A stretch of 64,000 bases of DNA from Pseudomonadota bacterium (GTDB taxonomy: Bacteria; Pseudomonadota; Alphaproteobacteria; Rhodospirillales; Magnetospirillaceae). The notes beneath the pieces are model-generated. The model made no database searches, was not told the DNA's origin, and was given only the letters and a program-made list of their open reading frames with translations. The stretch covers positions 1-64,000 of the forward strand of contig JAJZUL010000007.1 in NCBI GenBank assembly GCA_021848545.1, given 5' to 3'. Positions within the stretch are counted from its first letter, which is position 1, and every line of letters begins with the position of its first letter. Below are positions 27,688 to 37,195 of this stretch, one piece after another. Made by a program: the position numbers and the translations under genes.

Positions 27688-27749
27688 GGGCACCTCTCCT
27701 CGAGATTTCGCATCCAGCAATGAGGTCCGGAGTGTAGCGGTTCGCGCCA

Positions 27750-27801
27750 TTGACGGAACCGCGAACCGCTCCGTATGATGATTTTTGTATTCGTCATACG
27801 G
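27750..27801 (+). promoter_or_regulatory. Promoter with overlapping NikR-like operator for the nickel transporter
   Basis: TTGACG (27750-27755) and TATGAT (27774-27779) form an 18-base-spaced promoter. The palindrome at 27771-27801 has half-sites CCGTATGATGA and TCGTCATACGG with GTATGA and TCATAC separated by 15 bases. The E. coli NikR operator has the same half-sites spaced by 16. Binding at the -10 box would block transcription of the transporter. The spacing difference of one base is noted. Confidence 0.75.
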
Positions 27802-27830
27802 TTTCGGCGAAACGTGGCGGGGGCAGGGGG

Positions 27831-28844
27831 GTGAGCGAACCATCAGCCAGGGGCGGGCGACGGAGTACGCGCCGGCTGTATGCCGGCTTGGCGCTGGCTC
27901 AGGTGCTGGCTTGGGGATGGGCGATGCTGGCCTTTCACGCTCATCCGCTGCTGCTGGGAACCGCGGCGGTGGCCTATGGTCTTGGTCTGCGCCACGCCAT
28001 CGACATCGATCATCTTGCCGCCATCGACAATGTCACTCGCAAACTGATGGCGGAAAACCGCAATTCCGCCGCTGTCGGCCTGTTCTTTTCCCTGGGCCAT
28101 TCCACCATCGTGGTGGCGCTGACCGCCGCCATCGCCGCCGGCGCCACCATTCTGGAAACCCGGTTCGGCCTGTTGCGCCATCTGGGCGGAATCGTCGGTA
28201 CCGCGATCTCGGCCCTGTTCCTGTTCGTCATCGCCCTGGCCAACCTCCGGGTTCTGACGGATCTGTGGCGTGACCGCTCCCGTCATGGTTCGACGCGCTC
28301 CCATTCCCATTCCGGCGGCATGATGACCTGGCTGTTCGGCCGCCTGTTCCGTCTGGTCGGGCGAAGCTGGCACATGTATCCGTTGGGTGTTCTGTTCGGT
28401 CTCGGCTTCGACACCGCCACGGAAATCGGCCTGTTGGGAATTTCCGCCACCGAGGCGGCGCGCGGTCTGTCCCTGTGGTCGATTCTGGTGTTTCCGGCCC
28501 TGTTCGCCGCCGCCATGTCGTTGGCTGATACCACCGACGGCATCGTGGTCGCCGGCGCCTATAACTGGGCCGGCGGCGATTCCCGGCGGCGGTGGCGCTA
28601 CGATCTGGGGGTTACCGCCCTGTCGGTGGCCGCCGCCGTCGCGGTCGGCGGCATTGAGGCCGCCGGGCTGATCCAAAACGGGTCAAGCGGGTTCTGGGCA
28701 TCGGTTGCCGGCCTGCAGCACGAGTTCGGCCGCATGAGCGTTCTGGCGGTCGGATTGACGCTGGCCGGATGGGTCGCCGCCACCGCTTGGCGACGGAAGA
28801 CGCGGTCCTCCGACACCGACCTGACGCCGCCCTTGAAAACGTGA
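27831..28844 (+). CDS. NiCoT-family nickel/cobalt permease
   Basis: 337 residues from a GTG start after a run of Gs. The HX4DH signature is in LRHAIDIDHLAAIDN, the substrate-selecting loop of NiCoT permeases, and LGHSTIV, LGFDTATEI and FAAAMSLADTTDG are further family motifs. Seven or eight membrane helices. It imports Ni(2+) or Co(2+) through the inner membrane. Divergent nikR and the intervening operator point to nickel as the substrate. Confidence 0.93.
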   Translation: MSEPSARGGRRSTRRLYAGLALAQVLAWGWAMLAFHAHPLLLGTAAVAYGLGLRHAIDIDHLAAIDNVTRKLMAENRNSAAVGLFFSLGHSTIVVALTAAIAAGATILETRFGLLRHLGGIVGTAISALFLFVIALANLRVLTDLWRDRSRHGSTRSHSHSGGMMTWLFGRLFRLVGRSWHMYPLGVLFGLGFDTATEIGLLGISATEAARGLSLWSILVFPALFAAAMSLADTTDGIVVAGAYNWAGGDSRRRWRYDLGVTALSVAAAVAVGGIEAAGLIQNGSSGFWASVAGLQHEFGRMSVLAVGLTLAGWVAATAWRRKTRSSDTDLTPPLKT

Positions 28845-29061
28845 TCGGCGCGGCGGCGTTCGGATGATTGGCGACGCGGCCGACGCCCGTCCGTGGGCTT
28901 TCAGGTGTTCATCCCCCCTCGCGCGATTTTAAAAATACGTAACCTTATCGAAACGTAACGGGATCAAGATGGGTTTCTGAATATTTGTGCTAGGATTCTT
29001 TGACATTTCGGCTTGGTCCGCGGGCGGGTATTCGCAGGCGGCGAAGGATCGGACAGACGAT

Positions 29062-29946
29062 ATGGATATATCGCGGAGGGGGGCGATGTCCGCGTTGGCG
29101 GGGTCGATGGTCGCTCTGTTGTCAGGATGCGGGAGTGGCGGCGGATATCGTCCCCCGCCGGTATCCTCGACGCCGCCGCCCGAGCCGCTGGCCTTGGGGG
29201 GGCTGAATGCCGTCATCGATCTCAGCCATGTCGACCCGGTCACCGACTTTGCCGCCGCCCGCGCCTACAGCGCCATTCGCGGCGTCATCCACAAGGCGAC
29301 CGAAGGGGTGGGGTGGGTCGATCCCATGTATGCCCAACGGCGGCGTCTGGCCGAGGAGGCCGGATTGCTGTGGGGCGCCTATCATTTCGGCACCTACGAA
29401 TTTTCCGGCGCGGATCAGGCCCGGGCTTTTCTGGATGTGGCGCAGCCGGGGCCGGAAACCCTGCTCGCCCTCGATCTCGAGCTTAACGAACCCCATCCCG
29501 GCAACACCATGGATCTGGATCGGGCCGAGGATTTCGTCCTGACCGTGGAACGGACGACCGGCCGGTTGCCGCTGCTTTACGTCTTTCCCGCCTGGGCCAA
29601 CGGGTTGCCGGTGGCCGGCAGCAGCCGGACGCTGGGCGGCGCCATTCGCCCCGGCAGCGTGCTGGCCGCTTGCGATCTTTGGCTGGCCGATTACCGCCTT
29701 ATTCCCCATTTGCCGTCGGCCTGGGCCGGGCGGGGGTGGCGCCTATGGCAATATGGCGGGGTCAACGGCGCCGGCGGCGGACCTTATCGCCAATACGCGT
29801 TCACGGTGGCGGGCGTCGGGCGCTGCGACCGCAACATATTTCCTTCGAGCGTGGTCGCTCTGGAGCAATTCTGGCGTTACGGCGGAGGCACGCCGGCCCT
29901 ATCCATGGCCGAGCCGTCAGCGAACGGCTTACGCGATTTGACCTGA
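29062..29946 (+). CDS. GH25-family lysozyme-like lipoprotein
   Basis: About 294 residues. The N-terminus has a twin-arginine-like SRRGAMSALAG and a lipobox ALLSGC, so it is probably exported and lipidated; a Pro-rich spacer follows. The catalytic part (about residues 50-280) has the GH25 pattern: VIDLSHVD, HKATEGVGWVDP, GAYHFGTY, LALDLELNEP, WLADYR and WRLWQYGG. GH25 enzymes cleave the glycan strands of peptidoglycan. An in-frame earlier ATG at 28987 would give no signal and is rejected. Preceding bases 28920-28990 are AT-rich. Confidence 0.85.
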   Translation: MDISRRGAMSALAGSMVALLSGCGSGGGYRPPPVSSTPPPEPLALGGLNAVIDLSHVDPVTDFAAARAYSAIRGVIHKATEGVGWVDPMYAQRRRLAEEAGLLWGAYHFGTYEFSGADQARAFLDVAQPGPETLLALDLELNEPHPGNTMDLDRAEDFVLTVERTTGRLPLLYVFPAWANGLPVAGSSRTLGGAIRPGSVLAACDLWLADYRLIPHLPSAWAGRGWRLWQYGGVNGAGGGPYRQYAFTVAGVGRCDRNIFPSSVVALEQFWRYGGGTPALSMAEPSANGLRDLT

Positions 29947-29957
29947 TCGCATCGCGG

Positions 29958-31307
29958 TCAAGTCTCCAATTCCCCCCAAAGGTCGTAATCCTCGGCCGCG
30001 ATGATCCGCGTCCGCACCACGTCGCCCGGGGTCAGCATGTCGCCGTCGCCGATGAACACGCTGCCGTCCACCTCGGGACTGTCGGCGGCGCTACGGCCGA
30101 TGGCGCCGTCCTCGTCCACCTCGTCGATGATCACGTCGAGCACGCGGCCGACCTTGGCCTGCATGCGATCGTCGCTGACCTGACGGGCCAGCTCGATCAG
30201 GCGGGCATGGCGGTCGGCTTTTTCGCCTTCGTCGATCTGGTCGGGCAGGGCGTTGGCGGCGATCCCCGCCACGTCTTCGTATTTGAAGCACCCGACCCGG
30301 TCCAGTTCGGCCTCATCCAGCCAATCGAGCAGGTTTTCGAAATCCTCGTCGGTTTCGCCGGGGAAACCGACGATGAAGGTGGAACGAATGGTCAGATCGG
30401 GACAGATGTCCCGCCAGCGGCGGATGCGGTCGAGCATCTTGTCCTGGTTGGCCGGGCGGCGCATCGCCTTCAGGACCGATGGACTGGCATGCTGAAAAGG
30501 GATGTCCAGATAGGGCAGAATCCGCCCTTCGGCCATCAGCGGAATCACCTGATCCACATGGGGATAGGGATAGACGTAATGGAGCCGCACCCATATGCCC
30601 AAATCGCCCAACGCCCGGGCCAGATCGGTCAGCCGGGCCGGAACCTCGCGGCCGCGCCACGGGCTGGCGCGGTGGCCGATATCGACGCCGTAAGCGCCGG
30701 TATCCTGGGAGATGACCAGCAATTCGCGCACGCCGGCGGCCGCCAGACGCTCGGCCTCTTCCAGGATTTCGGCGCTGTCGCGACTGGCCAGCGGACCGCG
30801 CAGCGACGGGATCAGGCAGAAGCTGCAGCTGTTGTTGCAGCCTTCCGAAATCTTGAGATAAGCGTAATGGCGCGGCGTCAAATGCAACCCTTCCGCCGGG
30901 ACCAGATCCCTGTGGGGATCGGGTGCGGGCGGAACGGCGCGATGAACCGCGGCGATCACCGCTTCGTACTGATGGGGGCCGGTGACGGCCAGGATGCCGG
31001 GATAGTGGGCGCGGATGGCCCCTTCGTCCACGCCCATGCAGCCGGTGACGATGACCCGGCCGTTTTCGACCATGGCTTCGCCGATGGCTTCCAGCGATTC
31101 CGCCCGGGCGGAATCGAGAAAACCGCAGGTGTTGACGATCACCGCGTCGGCGCCCTGGTAATCCGACGAGATTTCGTATCCCTCGGCGCTGAGACGGGTC
31201 AGAATCCGCTCGGAATCGACCAGAGCCTTGGAACAGCCGAGGCTGACGAGCCCGATGCGGGGGGAGGAACGGGCCACGCGGTTTTCCTTAAGACTGTTGG
31301 GATACAC
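29958..31307 (-). CDS. rimO: Ribosomal protein S12 methylthiotransferase RimO
   Basis: 449 residues. An N-terminal cluster domain ([29 protein letters not shown]), the radical-SAM motif CNNSCSFC in [19 protein letters not shown] and a C-terminal TRAM domain. RimO adds a methylthio group to Asp of ribosomal protein S12 using two SAM and two clusters. Length is normal. A GTG about 11 codons in is an alternative start. It is convergent with the GH25 gene. Confidence 0.94.
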   Translation of the reverse strand: MYPNSLKENRVARSSPRIGLVSLGCSKALVDSERILTRLSAEGYEISSDYQGADAVIVNTCGFLDSARAESLEAIGEAMVENGRVIVTGCMGVDEGAIRAHYPGILAVTGPHQYEAVIAAVHRAVPPAPDPHRDLVPAEGLHLTPRHYAYLKISEGCNNSCSFCLIPSLRGPLASRDSAEILEEAERLAAAGVRELLVISQDTGAYGVDIGHRASPWRGREVPARLTDLARALGDLGIWVRLHYVYPYPHVDQVIPLMAEGRILPYLDIPFQHASPSVLKAMRRPANQDKMLDRIRRWRDICPDLTIRSTFIVGFPGETDEDFENLLDWLDEAELDRVGCFKYEDVAGIAANALPDQIDEGEKADRHARLIELARQVSDDRMQAKVGRVLDVIIDEVDEDGAIGRSAADSPEVDGSVFIGDGDMLTPGDVVRTRIIAAEDYDLWGELET

Positions 31308-31309
31308 GG

Positions 31310-32473
31310 TTATTTAGGCAGGTTTTCCATGAAATCCGCCAGCAGCGGAACGGCGTCCATGCGTTGGCGGGAGGTGCCGAACGTGTGCAGGATCGACCGC
31401 AGGAACATCTTATCGCATTTCGGAAATTCAAAGAACGCCTTGGCCGCCAACGCTTCGCCGCCATGGGCGGGCAGGCGGTTGATCCATTTGATCAAGCCGT
31501 CGCGGAAAGCGCCGGGCCGGGCGCGGTCATGCTTGCTGCTCGGGCTGAATTCCTGCTTGTAGAGCTGGCTGATGGCTTCCCAGCCATCGGCCATGGCTTC
31601 GGCCTCCCACCGCAGGATTTGCCGCAAAATCCAGATGCGTTCCTCGTTGGGCGCCACGTAATCGTTGCGCGCGGCGTGCTGAAGGAAGTCCGGCCAGGGC
31701 GTGTCCTCAAGGCTTTTGTGCTTGGCCCGGGAGGCGTCCCGGTCGGGCTGAAAAATGCTCCAGCGGGTGTCCCATTGATGGAGGATGGGGTTGTTGCGGG
31801 TGTCGCCCGACTGCACCATGGCGATCAGGGTGACGGCGCCGTTTTTTTCCCAATTGCGCGCCGTCCCCAAGTCCTTGATCGCCCGCGATTTTCTCATTTG
31901 CGGCAGGATGAGGCGGTTCGTCACCTCGGCGAAGCAGTCGCGGAAGCGGGGCGCCAGGTAAAAGGGCGGCGGAACGTTGGGCCGGTTCGATTTGACCGCC
32001 AGGACCTTGAGGGTCTTGCGCATGTAGCGGGTCAGCGTGTCGTCGAACAAGGTGGGGAAATCGACGAAGGGACGGTCCTGCTCGTAATCCTCGTCCTCGT
32101 CATCGTCGGCGGCCGTATCGGAAACCTTGTCCGCTTCCGCCGACGGGCGCTCGTAATTGGCCAGAAATTGCCTGCTGAGATCGTAGAGCAGCCAGCGATC
32201 CTGATCGCGCGCGTCGGGTGAGGCCTGGGGCAGCAGCGGTTCGAATTCGTCTTCGGCGGCGGCGTCCAGGTCATCGAGGCCCATGCGTTTCAGAGCGTCG
32301 CTCAAAATGACCATGAAGACGATGTCGATCTGCTTTTCGGTCGCCCACTTTCGACTTTCGGGGTCTTCCCGTGTCATTCGCCGAACGGTTAGTATGTGCG
32401 GAACGTCCAGTGGACGGCACAGCGCGACCAGCTCGGCCACCTTGGCGTCGAACGTCGCGCTCTCTTTGCCCAT
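31310..32473 (-). CDS. Protein of unknown function (387 residues)
   Basis: 387 residues, soluble, no signal peptide and no recognised domain. The middle (about 120-145) is a strongly acidic stretch ([13 protein letters not shown]), and the C-terminal part has many Trp and Arg residues ([20 protein letters not shown]). GGGAG lies before the ATG. It ends two bases before the rimO start, so it is probably in one operon with it. Codon use matches neighbours. I can name no function. The position next to rimO may suggest translation-linked work, but this is weak. Confidence 0.75.
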   Translation of the reverse strand: MGKESATFDAKVAELVALCRPLDVPHILTVRRMTREDPESRKWATEKQIDIVFMVILSDALKRMGLDDLDAAAEDEFEPLLPQASPDARDQDRWLLYDLSRQFLANYERPSAEADKVSDTAADDDEDEDYEQDRPFVDFPTLFDDTLTRYMRKTLKVLAVKSNRPNVPPPFYLAPRFRDCFAEVTNRLILPQMRKSRAIKDLGTARNWEKNGAVTLIAMVQSGDTRNNPILHQWDTRWSIFQPDRDASRAKHKSLEDTPWPDFLQHAARNDYVAPNEERIWILRQILRWEAEAMADGWEAISQLYKQEFSPSSKHDRARPGAFRDGLIKWINRLPAHGGEALAAKAFFEFPKCDKMFLRSILHTFGTSRQRMDAVPLLADFMENLPK

Positions 32474-32539
32474 GCTCCCACCTCTCGTTCACTAAACGGG
32501 ATAGCAGGACCGCAGGCTTGCGGCAAGGATATCGGTGCG

Positions 32540-32688
32540 TAAGAGCCCGACCCGAAAATCGCCATGGCGGCCTGCAAATGGCGGTTTTCTGCGCTTCCGC
32601 TGTTCACGTACATAAAGTACGCTCCGCTGCGGTTCTCGAAAACCGCCATTTTCGGCTCACCCTGGCGATTTTCGGGTCGGGTTCTAAG
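32540..32688. repeat. Nested 149-bp palindromic element
   Basis: The outer arms at 32541-32564 and 32664-32687 match (one arm contains CCCGACCCGAAAATCGCCA), and inside them lie inner inverted repeats AAATGGCGGTTTTC (32576-32589) and GAAAACCGCCATTT (32638-32651). The centre contains a small GTAC palindrome. It lies between the divergent 387-residue gene and the SAM hydrolase gene. It has MITE-like shape but no transposase. Confidence 0.85.
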
Positions 32689-32744
32689 ACACCCTCGGCC
32701 TTGTCGGACATTGCTTTTCGCCCCACTTTGGAAAGACCGGAGTG

Positions 32745-33485
32745 ATGAAGCCCATGATCGTAACCTTCACCGATTTCGGATTGGAGGGGCCGTACCTCGG
32801 TCAGGTGAAGGCGGTGTTCCACCGGCTCGCACCTGGCGTGCCTGTCGTCGATCTGGTCGCCGATGCGCCGGTCTGCGATCCGTTCGCCGCGTCGTATCTG
32901 TTGGCCGCCCTGGTGGAGGAGTTTCCTCCGGCGGTGTTTTTCTGCGTCGTCGATCCCGGTGTCGGCGGCGAGCGCCGGGCGATCGTGGCCGAGATCGACG
33001 GCCGTCTGTTCGTGGCGCCCGACAACGGGCTGTTGGAACCGGCGTTGCGCCGCGGCGGCAACGTGCGGAGCTGGGACATCGTCTGGCGGCCGGAACGTCT
33101 GTCGGCGACCTTTCACGGACGCGACCTGTTCGCCCCCATCGCCGGACGTCTGGCCGGCGGACAGGCGCCAGAGGCGTGCGGATGTCGGCCCGCAACCGTT
33201 CCCCATCGCCCCGATTGGCCGGACGATCTTGCCGCCATCGTCTATATCGATCATTACGGCAACGCCGTCACCGGCCTGCGCGCCGATCGCATCGCGCCCG
33301 ATGCCCATATCCTTGTCGGCGACCGGCGGCTGAAAGCGGGCCGGACCTTTTCCGATTCGCCGCCCGGTATTCCGTTCTGGTACGCCAATTCCAGCAATCT
33401 GGTGGAATTGGCGGTGAATGGCGGCCGGGCCGATCGGGTGTTGTCCGTGGGGATCGGCAGCGTTTTCACCGTGGTCGGCGGGTGA
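32745..33485 (+). CDS. S-adenosyl-L-methionine hydroxide adenosyltransferase (DUF62)
   Basis: 246 residues. The motifs TFTDFGLEGPYLGQVK, VVDPGVGGERR, VAPDNGLLEPALR, TFHGRDLFAPIA and IDHYGNAVTGL are the signature of this family, which splits SAM into adenosine and methionine by water/hydroxide and is related to fluorinases. The fluorinase-specific loop is absent. The start is the ATG at 32745; a closer ATG at 32754 is also possible. Its physiological role in bacteria is little known. Confidence 0.9.
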   Translation: MKPMIVTFTDFGLEGPYLGQVKAVFHRLAPGVPVVDLVADAPVCDPFAASYLLAALVEEFPPAVFFCVVDPGVGGERRAIVAEIDGRLFVAPDNGLLEPALRRGGNVRSWDIVWRPERLSATFHGRDLFAPIAGRLAGGQAPEACGCRPATVPHRPDWPDDLAAIVYIDHYGNAVTGLRADRIAPDAHILVGDRRLKAGRTFSDSPPGIPFWYANSSNLVELAVNGGRADRVLSVGIGSVFTVVGG

Positions 33486-33578
33486 GCGGGCGCCAGATAT
33501 TCGGTGCGACGACGTCGCAACGGTTATAAGCTCAAACACTCCGCGTGGCATGGCGGGGGATGACGGGGTGGTCGAGGT

Positions 33579-34409
33579 ATGGGGTTCCTGGTGAAGTTTT
33601 GGGGCGTGCGCGGCAGCATCGCCTGTCCATCGCCCGAACACATGGTCTATGGCGGCAATACCAGTTGCGTGGAGGTCCGCGCCGGCGATTCCGTCATTAT
33701 TTTCGACGCCGGCACCGGCATTCGTCTGCTCGGGCAGGATTTGATCCGCCGGAACGCGCACGAATCCACCCTGTTTCTGACCCATACCCACTGGGATCAT
33801 ATCAACGGATTTCCCTTTTTCGCGCCGGCGTTCCGCTCCGATTTCTCGCTCAGGATCATGGCCGGCCATCTTCACGCTCAGCCGGAGGGCATACAGGCGG
33901 TTCTGGCCCATCAGATGGAAAACCCGACCTTTCCCGTGCCGCTGTCGGCCATGAAAGGAACGCTTACCTTCGAGGATTTCGCCGCCGGCAATTCCATTCA
34001 CCTTGCCGACGATCTTCTGGTGCGCACCGCGCCGTTGAATCACCCCAACGGCGCCACCGGATACCGGATCGAGCATGGCGGCCACGCCGTCTGCTACGTC
34101 ACCGATACCGAGCATACGCCGGGGCATCTGGACGAGACCGTGCTGAACCTGATCGCCGGCGCCGACCTGCTGATCTACGACTGCACCTATACCGACGAGG
34201 AATTTCCCGAGCGGATCGGTTGGGGGCATTCGACATGGCAGGAGGCGGTACGGCTGTGCCGTGCGGCCGCGGTGAAGCGTTTGGCCATTTTCCACCACGA
34301 TCCCGACCATACGGATTCCGTCATGGCCAGAATCGAGGACGAGGCCCGCCGGACATGGCCGGCCGGGGTGATGGTGGCCCGCGACGGCATGGAGCTGACG
34401 TTGGCGTAA
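33579..34409 (+). CDS. Metallo-beta-lactamase-fold hydrolase
   Basis: 276 residues. The HxHxDH metal site is in LFLTHTHWDHINGFPF. The N-terminal FWGVRGSIACP and GGNTSCVEV are typical of the phosphodiesterase or RNase Z-like MBL group with long N-terminal strand, seen in chemotaxis- and cyclic-nucleotide-linked proteins (for example with GVRGS). Later ligands include YVTDTEHTPGH and FHHDPDH. The substrate is unknown. Confidence 0.85.
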   Translation: MGFLVKFWGVRGSIACPSPEHMVYGGNTSCVEVRAGDSVIIFDAGTGIRLLGQDLIRRNAHESTLFLTHTHWDHINGFPFFAPAFRSDFSLRIMAGHLHAQPEGIQAVLAHQMENPTFPVPLSAMKGTLTFEDFAAGNSIHLADDLLVRTAPLNHPNGATGYRIEHGGHAVCYVTDTEHTPGHLDETVLNLIAGADLLIYDCTYTDEEFPERIGWGHSTWQEAVRLCRAAAVKRLAIFHHDPDHTDSVMARIEDEARRTWPAGVMVARDGMELTLA

Positions 34410-34413
34410 GGAA

Positions 34414-37098
34414 TTACAGCGCCCTTCCGTTCGTCCGCAGATCCCGCTCGATCCCGACGATCTCGTCATCGCCACCGACCTGGCGAAAGCCGTGGCGGGC
34501 GGCGAAACGCAACATGCGCGTATTGTCGCGCAGCACTTGGGCGCTGATGATTTCGATGCCGCGGATGCGACAATAGGCGACCATCTTTTCCATGAGGCGC
34601 GTGCCCAGGCCCTGGGCGTGAAGGTCGGAGCGGACGACGATGGCGAACTCCGCCCGCCTTCTGTCGGGATCGGCGATGGTCCGGATGGTGGCGACGGTTT
34701 CGGTGCCGTCCGGACCCTCGATTTCGGCGATGAACGCCATCTCGCGGTCGTAATCGATCTGGGTGAGGCGGGCCATGTCGGCATGGGGCAGGCGGCGGAT
34801 CGATCCGAAAAAGCGGAACCGCATGTCTTCGGGCGTCAGGCGCGAAATGAATTCGTGATGGTTGGGTTCGTCTTCGGGGCGGATGGGGCGCAACAGAGCC
34901 GTCCGCCCATCGGCGAGCCGGATGCGTTCCTCCAGCTCGACCGGATAGGGACGAATGGCCGGTCGAATGCCGCCGGCGGGATCGAGCCGGATGCGGGCGT
35001 CCAGGGCCAGATAGGCGTCGCCTCCGTAAAATAGCGGGTTGATGTCCAGTTCGGCCACGTTCGGCAAATCAATGGCCAGTTGCGACAGGCGCACCAGCAG
35101 CCGGCACAAAGCTTCGCGTTTGGCGGGCGTGTTTTCCTGTTCGGCCAGGCGACGGCCGATGCGGGTGCCGTCGATCAGATCGGCGGCCAGTTTCATGTTC
35201 AAGGGCGGAAGCGCCGCGGCGCGGTCGTCGATGGTCTCGGTGGCGACGCCGCCATGGCCGAACAGGATCACCGGACCGAAAATCGGATCGGCGACGATGC
35301 CGGCGATCAGCTCGGGGGCGCCGGGCGGCCGCGCCGCCATCGGCTGCACGGCGAAGCCTTCGATACGAATGCCCGCATGGTCGTGGCCGATCCGCTCGGC
35401 CATGGCGGTGGCGGCCGCGGCCACCTGATCGGCGCCCGACAGCGCCAAAATCACGCCGCCGGCATCGGATTTGTGGAGAATGTCGGGAGAGACGAGCTTA
35501 AGGGCCACCCCGCATCGCGAATCCGGCGCCATGGTCGCGGCGATGGCGCCGGCCTGGGCGGCGGTGGCGGCGAAGCGGCTTTCGATCACGCCGATTCCAT
35601 AGGCGGACAGGATTTCCTTGGCGGTCGGGTCGGCGAGCAGGGTTCGGCCCTCGGCCAGAGCCCGGTCGATGACCGCGCGCGCTTTGGCGCGGTCGCGGGC
35701 CGGCTCCACGACAGAGGCCGGAACCTCCATCAGCAGGTCCTGATTGCGGCGATAATCCAGCAGATGAAACAATCCCCGTACCGCCGCCCGGGGCGTTTCG
35801 AAAGAGGGGACCGAGGCTTGCGCGAACAACTGGCGGGCCGGTCCGACTTTTTCGTCGCCGATCCAGCACGCCATGATCGTGGTCTTGGGGTGGGTGCGGG
35901 CCGTCTCGACCGTTGTTCGGGCGATTTCGGTGGCGTCGGAAAAGGCCGAGGGGGCATGGATGACCAGGACGGAATCGAGGGCGTTTGCCGCGAGCAGGGT
36001 GTCGAGACAAGCGCGGTAGCGGGCGGAATCGGCGTCACCGCCGATATCGAGCGGATTACCCGCCCGGCATTCCGGCGGCAGGATGGAATCGAGAATCGCC
36101 AATTGCTCCGCCGGCAGATCGGCCAGAACACCGCCGGCATCGGCGATATCGTCGGCGGCGATCACGCCGAGCCCGCCGCCGTTGGTGACCACTCCGATTC
36201 GACGGCCGGCGATCGGCCGGGTCCGGTCCAGGGTTTCCACCGCCGCGAAAATTTCCTCGATATCGCCTACCCGCAGCATGCCGGCCCGGCGAAAGACGGC
36301 ATCGAACACCATGTCCGATCCGGCCAAGGCGCCGCTATGGAACAGGGCCGCCCGCGCCCCCGCCCGCGAGCGCCCGGCCTTGACCACCAGAACCGGCTTG
36401 TTGCGGGCCGCGGCGCGGGCCGCCGACAGGAAGGCGCGGCCGTCCCGTATCGTTTCCAGATACAGAAGAATCGCCCGCGCCGATGGATCGCTGGCGAGGT
36501 GATCGAGAAGGTCGGGCACGTCCACGTCGATGCCGTCGCCGGTATGGATGAAATGGGAAAAGCCCAGGCCCCGCGCCGTCGCCCAGTCGAGAGTGGCCGC
36601 GCATAACGCGCCGGATTGGGAAATGAAGGCGATGCGGCCCGGCAGCGCCCGGTCCGGCGCCGATCCGGCGTTGAGGTTTCCGGCGGGAACCGCCAAGCCC
36701 ATGCTGCCCGGTCCCAGCAGCCGCATACCCGCCGTGGCGGCGCTTCGCCGGATTCTTTCCCATTCGGCATCGTCGCGGTCGCGAAGGGGCCGGGGCGTGA
36801 CGATGCAGGCGGCGGCGACGCTTCTTTCGGCCAAGGCGGCCACGGTGGCGGCGATCCCGGCCACCGGCGTGCAGATCAGGGCCAGATCGGGATCGCGCGG
36901 CAGATCGGCGACCGAGGCATAGGCCGGCACGCCGGCCACGGCGGCGGTCCCCGGCGATACCGGCAGGATCGGTCCCGGAAAATCACCGGCCAGCAGGTTG
37001 CGGATGATGGTGCGGGCCGGGGCGTGCGCTCCCTCGGCGGTGCCGATGACGGCGACCGAGGCGGGGTGGAGCAGAGCGTGTATATTGCGCAGGCTCAT
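34414..37098 (-). CDS. PatZ-like protein acetyltransferase (NDP-forming acyl-CoA synthetase domain plus GNAT)
   Basis: 894 residues. The N-terminal two thirds are an ADP-forming acetyl-CoA-synthetase-like part (SVAVIGTAEGAHAPARTI; FISQSGALCAATLDWA; ALFHSGALAGSDMVFDAVFR; an ATP-grasp-like region with GVALKLVSPDILHKSDAGGV). The C-terminal 160 residues are a GNAT domain (FAIVVRSDLHAQGLGTRLM). This order matches bacterial PatZ/YfiQ-type enzymes, which acetylate lysines of metabolic proteins such as acetyl-CoA synthetase. The histidine of HSGALAG is the site that is phosphorylated in catalytically active relatives, so it may keep some synthetase activity. It is divergent from the pta-ackA operon, which is consistent with acetate metabolism. 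Confidence 0.9.
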   Translation of the reverse strand: MSLRNIHALLHPASVAVIGTAEGAHAPARTIIRNLLAGDFPGPILPVSPGTAAVAGVPAYASVADLPRDPDLALICTPVAGIAATVAALAERSVAAACIVTPRPLRDRDDAEWERIRRSAATAGMRLLGPGSMGLAVPAGNLNAGSAPDRALPGRIAFISQSGALCAATLDWATARGLGFSHFIHTGDGIDVDVPDLLDHLASDPSARAILLYLETIRDGRAFLSAARAAARNKPVLVVKAGRSRAGARAALFHSGALAGSDMVFDAVFRRAGMLRVGDIEEIFAAVETLDRTRPIAGRRIGVVTNGGGLGVIAADDIADAGGVLADLPAEQLAILDSILPPECRAGNPLDIGGDADSARYRACLDTLLAANALDSVLVIHAPSAFSDATEIARTTVETARTHPKTTIMACWIGDEKVGPARQLFAQASVPSFETPRAAVRGLFHLLDYRRNQDLLMEVPASVVEPARDRAKARAVIDRALAEGRTLLADPTAKEILSAYGIGVIESRFAATAAQAGAIAATMAPDSRCGVALKLVSPDILHKSDAGGVILALSGADQVAAAATAMAERIGHDHAGIRIEGFAVQPMAARPPGAPELIAGIVADPIFGPVILFGHGGVATETIDDRAAALPPLNMKLAADLIDGTRIGRRLAEQENTPAKREALCRLLVRLSQLAIDLPNVAELDINPLFYGGDAYLALDARIRLDPAGGIRPAIRPYPVELEERIRLADGRTALLRPIRPEDEPNHHEFISRLTPEDMRFRFFGSIRRLPHADMARLTQIDYDREMAFIAEIEGPDGTETVATIRTIADPDRRRAEFAIVVRSDLHAQGLGTRLMEKMVAYCRIRGIEIISAQVLRDNTRMLRFAARHGFRQVGGDDEIVGIERDLRTNGRAL

Positions 37099-37195
37099 GA
37101 ATTTTCCGAGAGGGCGTTTTCTCCGGCCCTCGCCCGGAGGTATAGTCCCGCCTGGCACCATCGCGCAGCCGTCCCCGGGCAACAAGGAGAATCGC

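Noticed and set aside
29670-31562. A 630-codon open frame on the plus strand opposite rimO
   Set aside because: RimO on the minus strand is complete and conserved; the plus frame is only a shadow.
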